A stretch of 33,028 nucleotides of DNA from Paucidesulfovibrio gracilis DSM 16080 (GTDB lineage Bacteria > Desulfobacterota > Desulfovibrionia > Desulfovibrionales > Desulfovibrionaceae), in NCBI RefSeq assembly GCF_900167125.1, contig NZ_FUYC01000022.1, positions 1 through 33,028 on the forward strand. The letters run 5' to 3'. The notes beneath the pieces were generated by a model. It searched no databases. It was given only the letters and a program-made list of their open reading frames with translations, and was not told the DNA's origin. A program made the translations under genes and the position numbers. Shown here one piece after another: positions 9,331 through 16,647 of the stretch; positions within the stretch are counted from its first letter, which is position 1; each line of letters opens with the position of its first letter.

Positions 9331-10347
9331 ATGAAAGAAATCCGCAAAACCGCCAAGGAACGTTTTCAGGGAACCTGCCGTGTTTGCCCGGTCTGTGACG
9401 GGCGAGCCTGTTCCGGCGAGGTACCTGGCATGGGTGGACTCGGCACCGGCGCCTCGTTCCGGGCCAACATCGAAGCGCTGGCCCGCTATCGGCTGAACAT
9501 GCGCCTGATTCATGATGTGGCCCAGCCGGATACGTCCGTACAAATTTTGGGAGAACATCTCGACATTCCGGTCCTGGCCGCGCCCATCGGCGGCGTATCC
9601 TTCAACATGGCCGACGCCATGCCCGAAGAAGAATACATCATGGCCAAGCTCCAGGGCTGTGACGATGCCGGGATCATGGGCTGTACCGGAGATGGGGTAC
9701 CCGACTTCATCCACCAGGGCGGCTTTGACGCTATTCGGGCCGTGAGTGGCCGGGGCATCCCCTTTATCAAACCTTGGGAAGACGACGAACTGTTCCGCAA
9801 GATCGACCTCGCGGCCGAAACCGGTGCCCGAATCATGGGCATGGACATTGATGCGGCAGGGCTGATCACCTTGCGGCTTATGGGCCGTCCCGTGGCTCCC
9901 AAGACGCCAAAACAGCTGAAGGAAATTATCGGCCACACGGACATGAAGTTCATCCTCAAAGGAGTGATGACTCCGGATGAGGCACGCCTGGCCGTGGACT
10001 GCGGCGCCGATGCCATTGTTGTTTCCAACCACGGCGGTCGCGTCCTGGATCATACGCCGGGCGTGGCCGAAGTCCTCCCAGCGGTCTCCAGCGCCGTGCA
10101 AGGCCGCGCCGTTGTTCTTGCGGACGGCGGCGTCCGCTCCGGTGCGGACATCCTCAAACTTTTGGCGCTTGGTGCGGATGCCGTGATGATCGGCCGCCCA
10201 TTTTCCATCGCCACGGTTGGCGGCGGACGTGAGGGCGTCGTCAAGTATCTGGAAACACTCAAGGCACAGCTCACGCAAGCCATGGTGATGACCGGTACCG
10301 CCAGTGCCGCGGATGTGGAGCGGGCTGTTATTTTCGATACGATGTAG
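9331..10347 (+). CDS. FMN-dependent alpha-hydroxy-acid dehydrogenase with N-terminal four-Cys motif
   Basis: A 338-residue TIM-barrel flavoprotein of the lactate oxidase/LldD/glycolate oxidase family. The FMN and substrate residues are recognisable: LKGV with Lys210, SNHGGRVLD with the catalytic base His234 and Arg237, and the phosphate-binding end ADGGVRSGADILKLLALGAD followed by IGRPF. The N-terminus is unusual for LldD proteins: Cys16, Cys19, Cys22 and Cys27 form C-x2-C-x2-C-x4-C just before GEVPGMGG. An upstream GTG at 9283 is open, but ATG 9331 is preferred because AAGGAG lies 8 bases before it and the GTG falls in a hairpin. It ends the lactate operon, so a 2-hydroxy acid substrate is likely. 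The exact substrate and electron acceptor are unknown. Confidence 0.88.
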   Translation: MKEIRKTAKERFQGTCRVCPVCDGRACSGEVPGMGGLGTGASFRANIEALARYRLNMRLIHDVAQPDTSVQILGEHLDIPVLAAPIGGVSFNMADAMPEEEYIMAKLQGCDDAGIMGCTGDGVPDFIHQGGFDAIRAVSGRGIPFIKPWEDDELFRKIDLAAETGARIMGMDIDAAGLITLRLMGRPVAPKTPKQLKEIIGHTDMKFILKGVMTPDEARLAVDCGADAIVVSNHGGRVLDHTPGVAEVLPAVSSAVQGRAVVLADGGVRSGADILKLLALGADAVMIGRPFSIATVGGGREGVVKYLETLKAQLTQAMVMTGTASAADVERAVIFDTM

Positions 10348-10370
10348 TCAAAAAGTGATTGACGTATCGA
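10334..10370. repeat. Nested inverted repeats at end of lactate operon
   Basis: TCGATACG at 10334-10341 is the exact reverse complement of CGTATCGA at 10363-10370. Inside it, GTCAA at 10347-10351 mirrors TTGAC at 10359-10363. The outer arm overlaps the end of the FMN dehydrogenase gene and the inner arm overlaps the proposed -35 box of the next gene. No T-run follows, so an operator or RNA hairpin is more likely than a terminator. Confidence 0.5.
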
Positions 10371-10386
10371 CTATTGTAGTTATGAA
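10359..10386 (+). promoter_or_regulatory. Sigma-70-like promoter for the Dabb gene
   Basis: TTGACG at 10359-10364 and TATGAA at 10381-10386 are separated by 16 bases in an AT-rich stretch. GAGAGGGAAAG, a good Shine-Dalgarno region, follows before the GTG start at 10411. The -35 box lies within an inverted repeat, which could allow repression. Confidence 0.55.
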
Positions 10387-10410
10387 TAAATATAAGAGAG
10401 GGAAAGTGTC

Positions 10411-10713
10411 GTGATCAAGCACATCGTGATGTGGAAGCTTAAGCCTGAGGCGCTTGGGAACTCCGCGGATGAAAATGCTGCGAAGATGAAGCAGATGCTT
10501 GAAGCATTGCAGGGTGTGATTCCCGTGTTGCGTAGCATTGAAGTCAGCCATGACATCCGAGAATCCGTTCCCGAATGTGATGTACTGCTCTTTTCAGAGT
10601 TCGACAACATGGATGACCTGAGCACCTACGCAACGCATCCGGCCCACCTGGAATGCGTGGACTTCATCAAGCAAGTGGTCAGTGAACGTCGCGTCGTGGA
10701 TTACGCCATCTAG
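10411..10713 (+). CDS. Dabb-domain (stress-responsive A/B barrel) protein
   Basis: A 100-residue protein that covers one Dabb (dimeric alpha-beta barrel) domain: the N-terminal strand MIKHIVMWKLKPEA, a central helix, and the C-terminal YATHPAHLECVDFIK segment with the HPxH pattern typical of the family. It starts at GTG 10411 with GAGAGGG upstream; the initiator would be Met. Dabb proteins are usually cytoplasmic homodimers, but functions vary and no substrate can be assigned. It has its own likely promoter rather than belonging strictly to the lactate operon, though readthrough from upstream is possible because no clear terminator separates them. Confidence 0.85.
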   Translation: MIKHIVMWKLKPEALGNSADENAAKMKQMLEALQGVIPVLRSIEVSHDIRESVPECDVLLFSEFDNMDDLSTYATHPAHLECVDFIKQVVSERRVVDYAI

Positions 10714-10750
10714 CATTCCCCATTCCCCCTTCAACCGTACCCTCTCGAAC

Positions 10751-10770
10751 AGGACCGGTCCGCCGGTCCT
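10751..10770 (+). other. Perfect 8-bp hairpin with TCCG loop
   Basis: AGGACCGG at 10751-10758 and CCGGTCCT at 10763-10770 flank TCCG. No T-run follows. It has the same loop as the hairpin at 9269-9292 and also lies between two same-strand genes, here the Dabb gene and the small Cys-containing gene. Confidence 0.55.
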
Positions 10771-10851
10771 GATCGGGAAGTGCGCGCCGATTTCCGCGTG
10801 CTCCGAATACGGCCGATGCCACAGCGGACACCTTCAACGGAGGATATGACA

Positions 10852-11220
10852 ATGACATGTCACTACAACCCGAACAACAAGCGAATCGTTTGCAAGTGGA
10901 CGGAGCCGGTCAAGTTCGTCATGAACAAAAAGGAAGGCGTTCTTTCCAAGGTCCGCACCATCAACGTGAACGTAAACAAGGATGGCCGACTCAAGAGCCG
11001 CGACGAAAAGCGGCATGCGAACCATCCCATGTTTCCCATTGTCCGACAATTCAGCGATGAACTGCGGCGGATCAACTTCTTTGAAGCCGGGCAGGAACAC
11101 GCTTGCGAACTGTGCGGCAATGTTCACAATGTCACACCCCACTTTGACATCAAGGAACGCCGTCTGCTCTGGCGCTGCGCCGATCCCATCCGCTGTTCGC
11201 AGCTGTCCGACGAATCCTGA
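10852..11220 (+). CDS. Small basic Cys-containing protein of unknown function
   Basis: I do not recognise this 122-residue protein. The preferred start is ATG 10852 because GGAGG ends 8 bases upstream; ATG 10846 is too close to it and GTG 10780 has no clear site. The first half is rich in Lys/Arg/Asn (a VNVNKDGRLK-type strand region). The C-terminal part has HACELCGNVH and, about 20 residues later, WRCADPIRC, which together could form a zinc-ribbon-like site with Cys and His ligands. There is no signal peptide or membrane segment, so it is probably cytoplasmic. Good codon structure and a strong ribosome-binding site support it as a real gene. It could belong to a Desulfovibrio-specific conserved family, but this is a guess. 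Confidence 0.75.
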   Translation: MTCHYNPNNKRIVCKWTEPVKFVMNKKEGVLSKVRTINVNVNKDGRLKSRDEKRHANHPMFPIVRQFSDELRRINFFEAGQEHACELCGNVHNVTPHFDIKERRLLWRCADPIRCSQLSDES

Positions 11221-11640
11221 ACCGCTCGGAACTGTTGCGGCAAAGGACGGCCTGTAGTCGGCACTGCGTTGCAGCATTGGCCGCACTTGCCCGAAAGCCG
11301 GCGTAAGGCTCGACTGCGGTCGAAAATTCGTTCACGCATACCGTGCGATGGTCTTTCCCAACTCCACGTTTCAAGGAAACAACGCTTTTTTGTGCCGCAA
11401 TTTGGACTTGACCGGTGTCCAACTGTCCATTCCGGGGCAACATACGCCCGGATTCCATGGTCTCCCCAGCCAAATGTGGCGATTCTGCTTTGTAACTCGA
11501 TTTGACTTCAACGGACAAAGCCTGCAAATATCCCTCACAGTTTGGAGCATAGGAGCGGCTTGCGCTCCGCCCGGCCAGGGTCTTTCGCCGTGCGCCTTGG
11601 CATCGGCTCCCTTCCACTCTCCGTGAATACTGGAACATAC
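11221..11640. other. 420-base non-coding stretch upstream of cyaA with several short dyads
   Basis: No convincing gene is seen. Short inverted repeats are TCGAC/GTCGA (11310-11323), GTTTC/GAAAC (11368-11380) followed by T6 at 11386-11391, TTGGAC/GTCCAA (11402-11407 and 11417-11422) around ACCGGT, and GGAGCG/CGCTCC (11552-11568). The second is a weak terminator candidate for the upstream genes. The rest may be the regulated leader of the adenylate cyclase gene. Confidence 0.5.
11502..11531 (+). promoter_or_regulatory. Possible promoter for the adenylate cyclase gene
   Basis: TTGACT at 11502-11507 is followed after 18 bases by AAATAT at 11526-11531, which is preceded by TG in the extended -10 position. 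It lies about 110 bases before the preferred start. Spacing and -10 match are only fair. Confidence 0.3.
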
Positions 11641-14600
11641 ATGGCGCCCACGCCCGATTTTCACCAACTGGCCGAAACACTCGGCACCCACCTGTATCCT
11701 CCCAGACCAATGGAAGATACGGACCTTGCCGCGTTGTTATCCCCTTTGGTGAAAGCTCGCCAGCAAATGCTGCAAAGCGGTCAACACGCTGTTTCCCTGG
11801 AGCTTCGGGCCGCTTTGGACGATACAGTGGTGCACTTGCACAATCTGGCCCTCGCCCGCCGGAGCAGCGCCATGCTCAATGCCACCCTCTCCGGTTTGCT
11901 TCGCCTTGGTCCCAGCGGCTGGCACATGACGGGGAGGCTTCTGGTTCGGGGGAACGTAAACCCTTCGGTTTGCACCAGTCTTTTGGATTCTCTGCCCAGC
12001 CATTGTCTGCCCGGATTGCTTCACGCCCTGCTTCCGGTTCGGCATGAATTGGACAAGGCCTTGGTTTCCTGGATGGACTCCCTGGCAAATCAGTGTTCCG
12101 ACATTTCCGACGCGGAGCTTCAGACCTTTGCCCTGGAACTCAATCTCGACGGCGAACGGATTTCCTCGGTGCTGCAAGCAAAACTGTGCACCACCGCATT
12201 CTCATCCGCGTTGCTGCAAAACGCGCTGACGTCTTCCAGCGCTATGCTGCGGTCCTGCCGATGCGTCCATGCCCTGCGGCTGGCCGATACGGCCAAACAG
12301 CTGCTTCTGCGCTGCGTCAAACACCCAAGACTTGCCTCTCCCGAAGCCATCCGGCGGCTGGCCGGGACACTCTCTCCCGACGACGCGACCTCGCTTCAGG
12401 CTCTGGAGCTTCTGGCCCGTTCCTCCGGCATTTTAAAACTCATCCCGACCGCCATCGTCGGGTTGGACCGTCTTGGCTCCCCTTGTGTCGGGGAGCTGGT
12501 GGAGTCCCTTTGCGCCAAATCACCCCAATTGGCCCACGCCCTGCCCAACCTGGTTCCCACGTTGACCGCTCCGGACGCGCATGCCTTTCTCAAGCCGCTG
12601 CCACCGGGCCAGCGCCAACAAGCCTGCGCCACCATGATGCAATGCATCACGGAACTGCAACCCGGCTTCACCGAACGGCTGGCCACGGAACCTGCCCTGT
12701 TCGGCACGGAAAGCCTCACGGCTCACGCCGCCGCGGCAAGCAGGGTCCGAGAACAACGGCTTGATTCCCTGAAACTCCAAACCCCGCAACCGCCCGCTGC
12801 ACGCCCGTGTCAGGCCAACGGCAACGCACTGAAACGACTGTTCCGCAAAAAACAATCCTCGCTTGGGGAACTGCTCGAAAACACCCCGAACCCGCGGGAC
12901 CATCAACGTCCGCAGAGCGTTTTGCACAACAGCGCATTCCAGGGACGGACCATTTCCAATTTGGATATCCACGAATCCCATTTTCACCAGGTCCAGTTCG
13001 TTGGAACCACATTTTTCGGGGTCGATTTTTCCGACTCCACGCTGCTTGAGGCGGATTTCACGGGCTGCACGTTTACGAACTGCTGTTTTCGCAACACCCG
13101 GCTGCATGAAACCCGGCTGCAAGACTGCCAATTAATCCGATGCGATTTTACTGACAGCATGTTCACAAACTGTGAGCTGGAAAGCTGCGCCATTGAGTAT
13201 TCAGTCCTTGGCTCGGTGCTCTGGGATACCTGCGCATTCCGCCTGTTCCGATTCCGCGGGTGCACACTTACACGCTGCCGCTTCCAGCATTGCGAACTGC
13301 TCTCCGTGCTCATGCGCTGTCTCTGGGTAACGGGTACGGTCTGGCACCAGACGACATTTGCCGGAACAACCTGGCTGTACTCCTCGCTCCGGCACACCAT
13401 TTTTCACGAAATCGAAAGCCAAAGCTGCGAAATGCAGCACTGTACCGTCCAGAACTCGCGGGTATTCGGTGCCGCCACAGGGCTGCCGTCCGTGGATATG
13501 GATGAAATCCGGCAACAAAGCATTTTGGCCGAACAGTTCTGTGTCAAGGCCTTGCGCACCAGCGCCGCGCCACCAAACGCAACGTTCGCCTCAGTGGCTC
13601 CGAAACCCACAATCGTATGGTGCCGACTTCGCAGCATCCGCATCCAGGAAACCAAAATGCGGCGAAACAACCAACGCCGCATCCGCCTTGCGCAACAAAC
13701 GGCGCAGGACACTCCTTTCCTCACGATCGTCCCCTTTCTGATTTCCTCCACGGTGTTCGAAGAGGCTCAGGGCTTGCAGGGAGTGCCTGTTTGCCGAATC
13801 GCCGGCTACACACCGGATCCCACCACGCTGGACCTGGTAAAGCAATGGTTCCCCAGCAGCTCGGCAACACCTCCCCAAGGATCGCCTCTGATCATCGCCT
13901 CCCTCTCCACCATAGGCAGTGTGGGGACCGTGGCGCAAACACGTCACTCGGACGCGGACTTCTGGGTCTGCTACGATGCCGACAGCGCCCCTCCCAAAGC
14001 CGTCGAGGGACTGCGCAACAAGCTGGATGCCTTATCCCGTTGGGCCGAAGAGACATTCGGGGTGGAAGCGCATTTCTTTCTCATGCGCCAGGAAGACGTT
14101 AAACAGAACAATTTCGGATTCAGCGACAAGGAAAGCTCCGGCACCGCTCAGGCACTCATGCTCAAGGAGGAGTATTACCGCACCTGCGTGATTCTGGCCG
14201 GAAAGATTCCGGGGTGGTGGCTCACACCTCCGGAATGTTCCGCAACGCATTACGGTGCCTGGCTGAACATGGCCCAAAGTGACCCCTTGGCACAACCCCG
14301 ACGCTTCATGGACAACGGGCATGCCGCACCTGTCCCGGCCAGTGAGTTCCTCGGCGCCGCCCTCTGGCAGATCGTCAAAGGCATCGACAGCCCATTCAAG
14401 TCCATACTCAAACTCGGTCTCTTGGAGCAATACGCCCACGAAGGGCCAACGCGCCCCCTTCTTTGCGACCGCATCAAACGCGACATCCTGCGCGGACATG
14501 AAGCCGCTCCGGCGGATCCTTACACGGCCATGGCCCGTACCGTGTGCAATCATTACCGAGCGCTCGACAATGCCGAAGCCATGCAGCTGGTACCGCGCGC

Positions 14601-15528
14601 CCTGCGCCTCAAAACGGAAATGCAGACATGGCCCCGGCTTTCCAGCATTCCCGTCGAGCATGAGCATGCGCATCTGTTGAAACTTTTTTCCAAGGCGTCC
14701 ACTTTTTCCCAGGTCAGCGCCCCGGCCCCCGTGTCCTTTGCCCAGGCTCTGCGTTTCGGAAACGATATCAGCCGCCACATGATCAGCAGCTACACCCGCA
14801 TCCGCAACACCCCGCAAGCCCGGGCCAAAGCCGCCATCGATCCGGCCGACCTCACCCGGCTCGGACGACGCATTGCCGTAAACTACGCTTCGAAAAAAAA
14901 TAAAATCCAACGCGTTCCCATTCTCGGCATTCCGCAGCGACATTTTGCCGAGTTACACCTCTCCGCACAAAAAAATCCCGGCAAGCCAACCACATGGACC
15001 ATTGCGGGCAAGGCAGGAAAAAAAGGTCGGGCCCACGCGGAACAATACGAAATCCTGGCCCGCTCCCCATTGCCCATCCGCATGTTTGCCTGGATGGTGT
15101 TCAATAAGCTCTATACCCCCGACGCCTTGCTACATGCCGATCAAAACATCGCGCCGCTTTCCACTCCGGATGTACGCAATATCCTGAACAAACTCGACAG
15201 ATCGCTCATCACGTCAACAACATTCAATATCGACCCGGATACCTTCCTCCGACAGGAACGGATCACCCGAGCGCTTCTCGTGGCCAACCTCACGGCGCCT
15301 CCCGAGAGTGACAAACTCCTGGATTTGACGGCCGTGTACACCACAAACTGGGGGGAAGTGTTTTGTACACGACTTGACGAACCACAGAATGCCCTGAAAA
15401 GCGGGTTGCATGCCTATCTGAAGTCCATGCTGCCGCACGCGCAACCCGTCCCGCCGGAAATACAGGTCTATTACCCGAAGCGCTCACTATGTCCGCGCTT
15501 GAAACTCGTTTCATCGTCGGGCAGATAA
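11641..15528 (+). CDS. cyaA: Class I adenylate cyclase with N-terminal helical region and long pentapeptide-repeat domain
   Basis: This 1295-residue protein would make cAMP from ATP. The nucleotidyltransferase signature of E. coli-type CyaA is clear: Gly759-Ser760 in STIGSVGT and the metal-binding pair Asp771 and Asp773 in SDADFWVCYDAD. Downstream family segments are WAEETFGVEAHFFLM, SGTAQALMLKEEYYRT and LAGKIPGWW. Residues 1-430 are mostly helical. Residues 433-612 are 36 pentads in unbroken register, nearly all led by Phe/Leu/other hydrophobics with Cys, Thr or Ser two residues before the centre, predicting about nine coils of a right-handed quadrilateral beta-helix. The C-terminal 300 or so residues are unassigned. 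E. coli CyaA is about 850 residues and lacks the repeats. ATG 11641 is preferred over upstream in-frame starts back to 11542, but no strong ribosome-binding site decides it. Confidence 0.9.
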   Translation: MAPTPDFHQLAETLGTHLYPPRPMEDTDLAALLSPLVKARQQMLQSGQHAVSLELRAALDDTVVHLHNLALARRSSAMLNATLSGLLRLGPSGWHMTGRLLVRGNVNPSVCTSLLDSLPSHCLPGLLHALLPVRHELDKALVSWMDSLANQCSDISDAELQTFALELNLDGERISSVLQAKLCTTAFSSALLQNALTSSSAMLRSCRCVHALRLADTAKQLLLRCVKHPRLASPEAIRRLAGTLSPDDATSLQALELLARSSGILKLIPTAIVGLDRLGSPCVGELVESLCAKSPQLAHALPNLVPTLTAPDAHAFLKPLPPGQRQQACATMMQCITELQPGFTERLATEPALFGTESLTAHAAAASRVREQRLDSLKLQTPQPPAARPCQANGNALKRLFRKKQSSLGELLENTPNPRDHQRPQSVLHNSAFQGRTISNLDIHESHFHQVQFVGTTFFGVDFSDSTLLEADFTGCTFTNCCFRNTRLHETRLQDCQLIRCDFTDSMFTNCELESCAIEYSVLGSVLWDTCAFRLFRFRGCTLTRCRFQHCELLSVLMRCLWVTGTVWHQTTFAGTTWLYSSLRHTIFHEIESQSCEMQHCTVQNSRVFGAATGLPSVDMDEIRQQSILAEQFCVKALRTSAAPPNATFASVAPKPTIVWCRLRSIRIQETKMRRNNQRRIRLAQQTAQDTPFLTIVPFLISSTVFEEAQGLQGVPVCRIAGYTPDPTTLDLVKQWFPSSSATPPQGSPLIIASLSTIGSVGTVAQTRHSDADFWVCYDADSAPPKAVEGLRNKLDALSRWAEETFGVEAHFFLMRQEDVKQNNFGFSDKESSGTAQALMLKEEYYRTCVILAGKIPGWWLTPPECSATHYGAWLNMAQSDPLAQPRRFMDNGHAAPVPASEFLGAALWQIVKGIDSPFKSILKLGLLEQYAHEGPTRPLLCDRIKRDILRGHEAAPADPYTAMARTVCNHYRALDNAEAMQLVPRALRLKTEMQTWPRLSSIPVEHEHAHLLKLFSKASTFSQVSAPAPVSFAQALRFGNDISRHMISSYTRIRNTPQARAKAAIDPADLTRLGRRIAVNYASKKNKIQRVPILGIPQRHFAELHLSAQKNPGKPTTWTIAGKAGKKGRAHAEQYEILARSPLPIRMFAWMVFNKLYTPDALLHADQNIAPLSTPDVRNILNKLDRSLITSTTFNIDPDTFLRQERITRALLVANLTAPPESDKLLDLTAVYTTNWGEVFCTRLDEPQNALKSGLHAYLKSMLPHAQPVPPEIQVYYPKRSLCPRLKLVSSSGR

Positions 15529-15567
15529 CCCCGCATCCTTGCCGAGCGCTGTCTCGTTCCCCTGTGG

Positions 15568-16488
15568 TCAACCATTCTTGCGTGAGCAAAGCCCACCGAC
15601 CTGGGGACCGTCCCAGGATCGGTGATCCTCCAGCGGCTCCACATGAATCGTCACATGACAGTTGGACAATTCGCCGTAAATACGGTTTTCGATACGATCC
15701 GTAAGGTCGTGACTGCGCTTTACACTGGTGGTCCCGGGCAGAAGCAAATGGAAATCCACGAATCGACGGTTGCCTGCCTTGCGCGTCCGCAGACCATGAA
15801 AAGGAGTTTCCTTCCCCGCCTCATCCTGAATAATGCGGATAATGGCATCCACTTCATGGTCGGGCAACGCCGCATCCATCAGGCCGCCGATGGAGCGGCG
15901 CAACAGCCCCAACCCCGTGACCACGATATTCACGGCCATAATACAGGCAATGATGGGATCCAGAATGTGCCACGAAGAAGGCGCAACGAGCAAAACAGCC
16001 AGCCCCGCCACAAGTCCTGCCGATGTCCAGACATCCGTCAATAAATGCTTGGCGTCCGCTTCCAGGGTAATGGAATCAAAACGATACGCCGCTTTAAGCA
16101 TGGCGTGGGCCGTTGCCCAATTCACACCGCCCGCCACCAAGGCCACCAAAAGCCCCCAACCCAAGCCCGTAAGTTCCTGCGGATGCAGGAAACGATCCAC
16201 CGCCGCGTAGATGATACCGCCGGCAGCGGCCAAAATAAGCAGCCCCTCGGCGGCAGCGGAAAAATATTCGGCCTTACCATGTCCGTAAGCATGCGCCTTG
16301 TCCGCCGGACGCAGAGCAATCGTCAGAGCCGTGAGCGCCAAAACACCAGCGGTCAAATTGACGAGTCCTTCGGTGGCGTCGGAAAGCAACCCCACAGAGC
16401 CGGTCATGTGCCAGGCACCGAACTTCAGAGCCAGGGTCACAAGGGAAGCAAGAATCGAATACACGGCATACCGGCGGGGCGAGGACAT
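15568..16488 (-). CDS. Cation diffusion facilitator (CDF) family metal transporter
   Basis: A 306-residue inner-membrane divalent-metal/proton antiporter with about six transmembrane helices and a cytoplasmic C-terminal domain ending in the HVTIHVEP strand. Family landmarks are GSVGLLSDATEGLVN in helix 2, HAYGHGKAEYFS after helix 2, and HLLTD (His148, Asp152) in helix 5. Helix 5 matches the YiiP metal site, but the helix 2 positions are Glu40 and Asn44 rather than the Asp/Asp of YiiP. Start ATG at 16486-16488 follows AGGAG. It is convergent with cyaA, 39 bases apart, without a clear terminator between. Metal specificity (Zn, Fe, Mn or other) cannot be told. Confidence 0.92.
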   Translation of the reverse strand: MSSPRRYAVYSILASLVTLALKFGAWHMTGSVGLLSDATEGLVNLTAGVLALTALTIALRPADKAHAYGHGKAEYFSAAAEGLLILAAAGGIIYAAVDRFLHPQELTGLGWGLLVALVAGGVNWATAHAMLKAAYRFDSITLEADAKHLLTDVWTSAGLVAGLAVLLVAPSSWHILDPIIACIMAVNIVVTGLGLLRRSIGGLMDAALPDHEVDAIIRIIQDEAGKETPFHGLRTRKAGNRRFVDFHLLLPGTTSVKRSHDLTDRIENRIYGELSNCHVTIHVEPLEDHRSWDGPQVGGLCSRKNG

Positions 16489-16521
16489 GGACTCTCCTGG
16501 GAATAAGATGGGATATCTAAG

Positions 16522-16551
16522 TATAATGGCCGCTCAACCACAAAGAATCAA
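16522..16551 (-). promoter_or_regulatory. Possible promoter of the CDF transporter gene
   Basis: Read on the minus strand, TTGATT (16546-16551) and ATTATA (16522-16527) are separated by 18 bases, about 35 bases before the start codon and upstream of its AGGAG site. The interval is the only AT-rich part of this gap. Confidence 0.35.
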
Positions 16552-16591
16552 GCTTTGAAAAAGATTGTCGCCGTCAACCGACACGAACGAA

Positions 16592-16629
16592 AACAGCCCG
16601 GGCGCGATACGCATCCGGGCTGTTTTTTT
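16592..16629 (-). terminator. Bidirectional rho-independent terminator after plsY
   Basis: AACAGCCCGG at 16592-16601 pairs perfectly with CCGGGCTGTT at 16615-16624. T7 follows on the plus strand and TTTTCG follows the stem on the minus strand. It lies 23 bases beyond the plsY stop, so its main job is probably ending plsY transcription before the CDF gene. Confidence 0.8.
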
Positions 16630-16647
16630 CTCAAGAAAAGATGATAA

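Noticed and set aside
11269-11505. 78-residue plus-strand ORF in the same gap
   Set aside because: Arg/Pro-rich with no ribosome-binding site and no conserved-looking segment.
11150-11710. 186-residue minus-strand ORF over the gap before cyaA
   Set aside because: It overlaps both flanking genes, has random composition rich in Arg/Ser/Cys and no ribosome-binding site or domain.
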